In this document: positions 14,395-15,568 of the stretch, piece by piece
Layout: each line of letters begins with the position of its first letter
Numbering within the stretch: position 1 is the stretch's first letter
NCBI RefSeq assembly: GCF_000208925.1
Contig: NW_001914894.1
Coordinates: forward strand, 78,982-94,549
Source of the DNA: Entamoeba histolytica HM-1:IMSS
Taxonomy: Eukaryota; Evosea; Mastigamoebida; Endamoebidae
Length of the DNA stretch: 15,568 nucleotides
Reading direction: 5' to 3'
Program-made: the position numbers and the translations under genes
Notes under the pieces: model-generated
Told to the model about the DNA's origin: nothing
Database searches by the model: none
The model's input: only the letters and a program-made list of their open reading frames with translations

Positions 14395-15568
14395 TTTGAT
14401 ATTGTATATTGAAGAAGCTATTTATTGAAATTTTCTTTTGTTTCTTCTTTTGTTCTTTCTCAAGGCGTCATTTTTATTTAATATTCAAATTAGTTGTTGT
14501 TTTGTAATACTGTTTTGTTATATTTTAGTGTTAATACCATCATTTGATAATATGAAATTATAAAATAAAGAGAATTAAATAAAATGAAAATTGTGATATA
14601 ATTGAATAAAAGAAAGAAATGTGTTAATAAAGAACTGGATATTTTTGAATTGAATCATAATAATAATTAATATATTTTTCTCGTGACATTTATTTTAAAT
14701 TATCAATTTTTCATTTTGTATGAAGGTTGACTTATTTGTTTGAATATAATCAAAAATTAATTTGATTATTAATTAGTAACTGTAAAATAAGCAAACATAA
14801 TTAATTTAATTTCTTATTCAATTCAAGATTACTTGATTAAGAATTAAATAATAATTAGTTTGTATTATTTAATAATAGTTTGTATTTAATGTTTTTCTTC
14901 ATTATTTATTATTCTTATTGTATTATTTGTTTCATTTATTTTACTTATTCATAATTATTTTTATTTCTTTTATTTCTATTTTATTTGTTTTTGAATATAT
15001 ATCAATTGATTTAACTAATACATTATATTTTAATATATATGATTTGTATAAGGAACGAAATAAGTAAAGAAAAAAAATGAATCTAAATAATTTACAAAAA
15101 AAGAAAAAAGATGCAAAATAATTTGCATACATAGAATATTCAACTTATTATATTTTGCTCATAAAAAAATAAAAATAAAATAAAAATATTTATGTTTATA
15201 TTTTATAATCATTTGTATTCATTTTGTATGAAATATTAATGAAATAAAATTTGATTATTCATATTCATTTTTATTATTTTATTATTATTTTTATTTATTT
15301 CTCTGTTTATATATATTTATATCTCTGTTTATATCTATATATTATTATATTCTTCTTATTTGTTGTTTTTTTATATTTATATTATTTAGAATTTCTTATT
15401 GTTATTCTTTTCTATTTAGATGTATTTGTTTATTTTTTATTCATCTTTATCATTTTTATATTATTATCTTTTATATCTACTTTCAATTTATATTTATTCT
15501 GTTTTGATTTATAATATTTTTATCTTTTATCTTTTATCTTTTGATTTTATTATTATATCATTTATTAT
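14395..15568. other. AT-rich low-complexity, gene-free DNA
   Basis: No gene, tRNA or element end is seen. The stretch 14880-15568 is strongly T-biased on the plus strand except for an A-rich block at about 15050-15180. It contains a perfect inverted repeat ATGCAAA/TTTGCAT (15111-15128), a repeated TATCTCTGTTTATAT-like phrase near 15298-15345, and about three TTTTATC units (15518-15540). The frames at 14941-15132 (-) and 15251-15514 (+) are Phe/Tyr/Ile-rich translations of this low-complexity sequence. Confidence 0.6.

Noticed and set aside
14941..15132. 63-codon minus-strand open frame
   Set aside because: Low-complexity translation across the A-rich/T-rich boundary, with no coding signal.
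15251..15514. 87-codon plus-strand open frame with membrane-like composition
   Set aside because: It is T-rich low-complexity sequence; hydrophobicity follows from TTT/TAT/ATT codons rather than a real membrane protein.

Overview
The window looks like a chromosomal piece of an Entamoeba genome, most likely from the E. histolytica group. The DNA is strongly AT-rich and genes are packed with gaps of about 30 to 340 bases. Introns are short with GTTTGT...TAG ends, TATTTAAA-type core promoters (some with a GAAC box) sit about 35-50 bases before start codons, there is a BspA-like leucine-rich-repeat surface protein, and short non-LTR-type elements are flanked by long target-site duplications. The organism call is inference from these combined signs.

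Left part (1-1780): the 3' end of a Ser/Thr protein kinase gene, whose last exon is hidden behind a 68-nt intron, ends at 853. Only five bases on, a 662-bp SINE-like element (895-1556) sits between 35-37-nt direct repeats. Middle part (1780-12691): a membrane-anchored BspA-type LRR protein (-), a small coiled-coil protein (+), and two Leloir-pathway genes, galactose mutarotase (-) and galactokinase (+), which diverge from a 337-bp shared promoter region. A run of minus-strand genes follows: a Rab GTPase with an unresolved 5' end, the ARPC1 subunit of Arp2/3, a ThuA/glutamine-amidotransferase-like protein with a newly found 61-nt intron and C-terminal exon, a TBC-domain Rab GAP, and an unrecognised 196-residue protein.

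Right part (12692-15568) is gene-poor. It holds a second SINE-like element (13541-14063) flanked by perfect 22-nt direct repeats, a frameshifted remnant of a secreted-protein gene on the minus strand (14194-14394), and more than 1 kb of T-rich low-complexity DNA.

The genes fit the biology of a galactose-using, phagocytic amoeba: mutarotase plus galactokinase feed galactose into the Leloir pathway; Rab, TBC and ARPC1 proteins act in vesicle traffic and actin-driven engulfment; and the LRR protein is probably exposed on the surface.

The most interesting signal is that the two SINE-like elements share only their first ~97 nt. That shared head starts at the duplication boundary and contains two interleaved complementary pairs plus a hairpin, a pseudoknot layout resembling HDV-like self-cleaving ribozymes of R2-type retroelements, though the expected catalytic cytosine is not evident. 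The same head also holds near-consensus Pol III A-box and B-box sequences.
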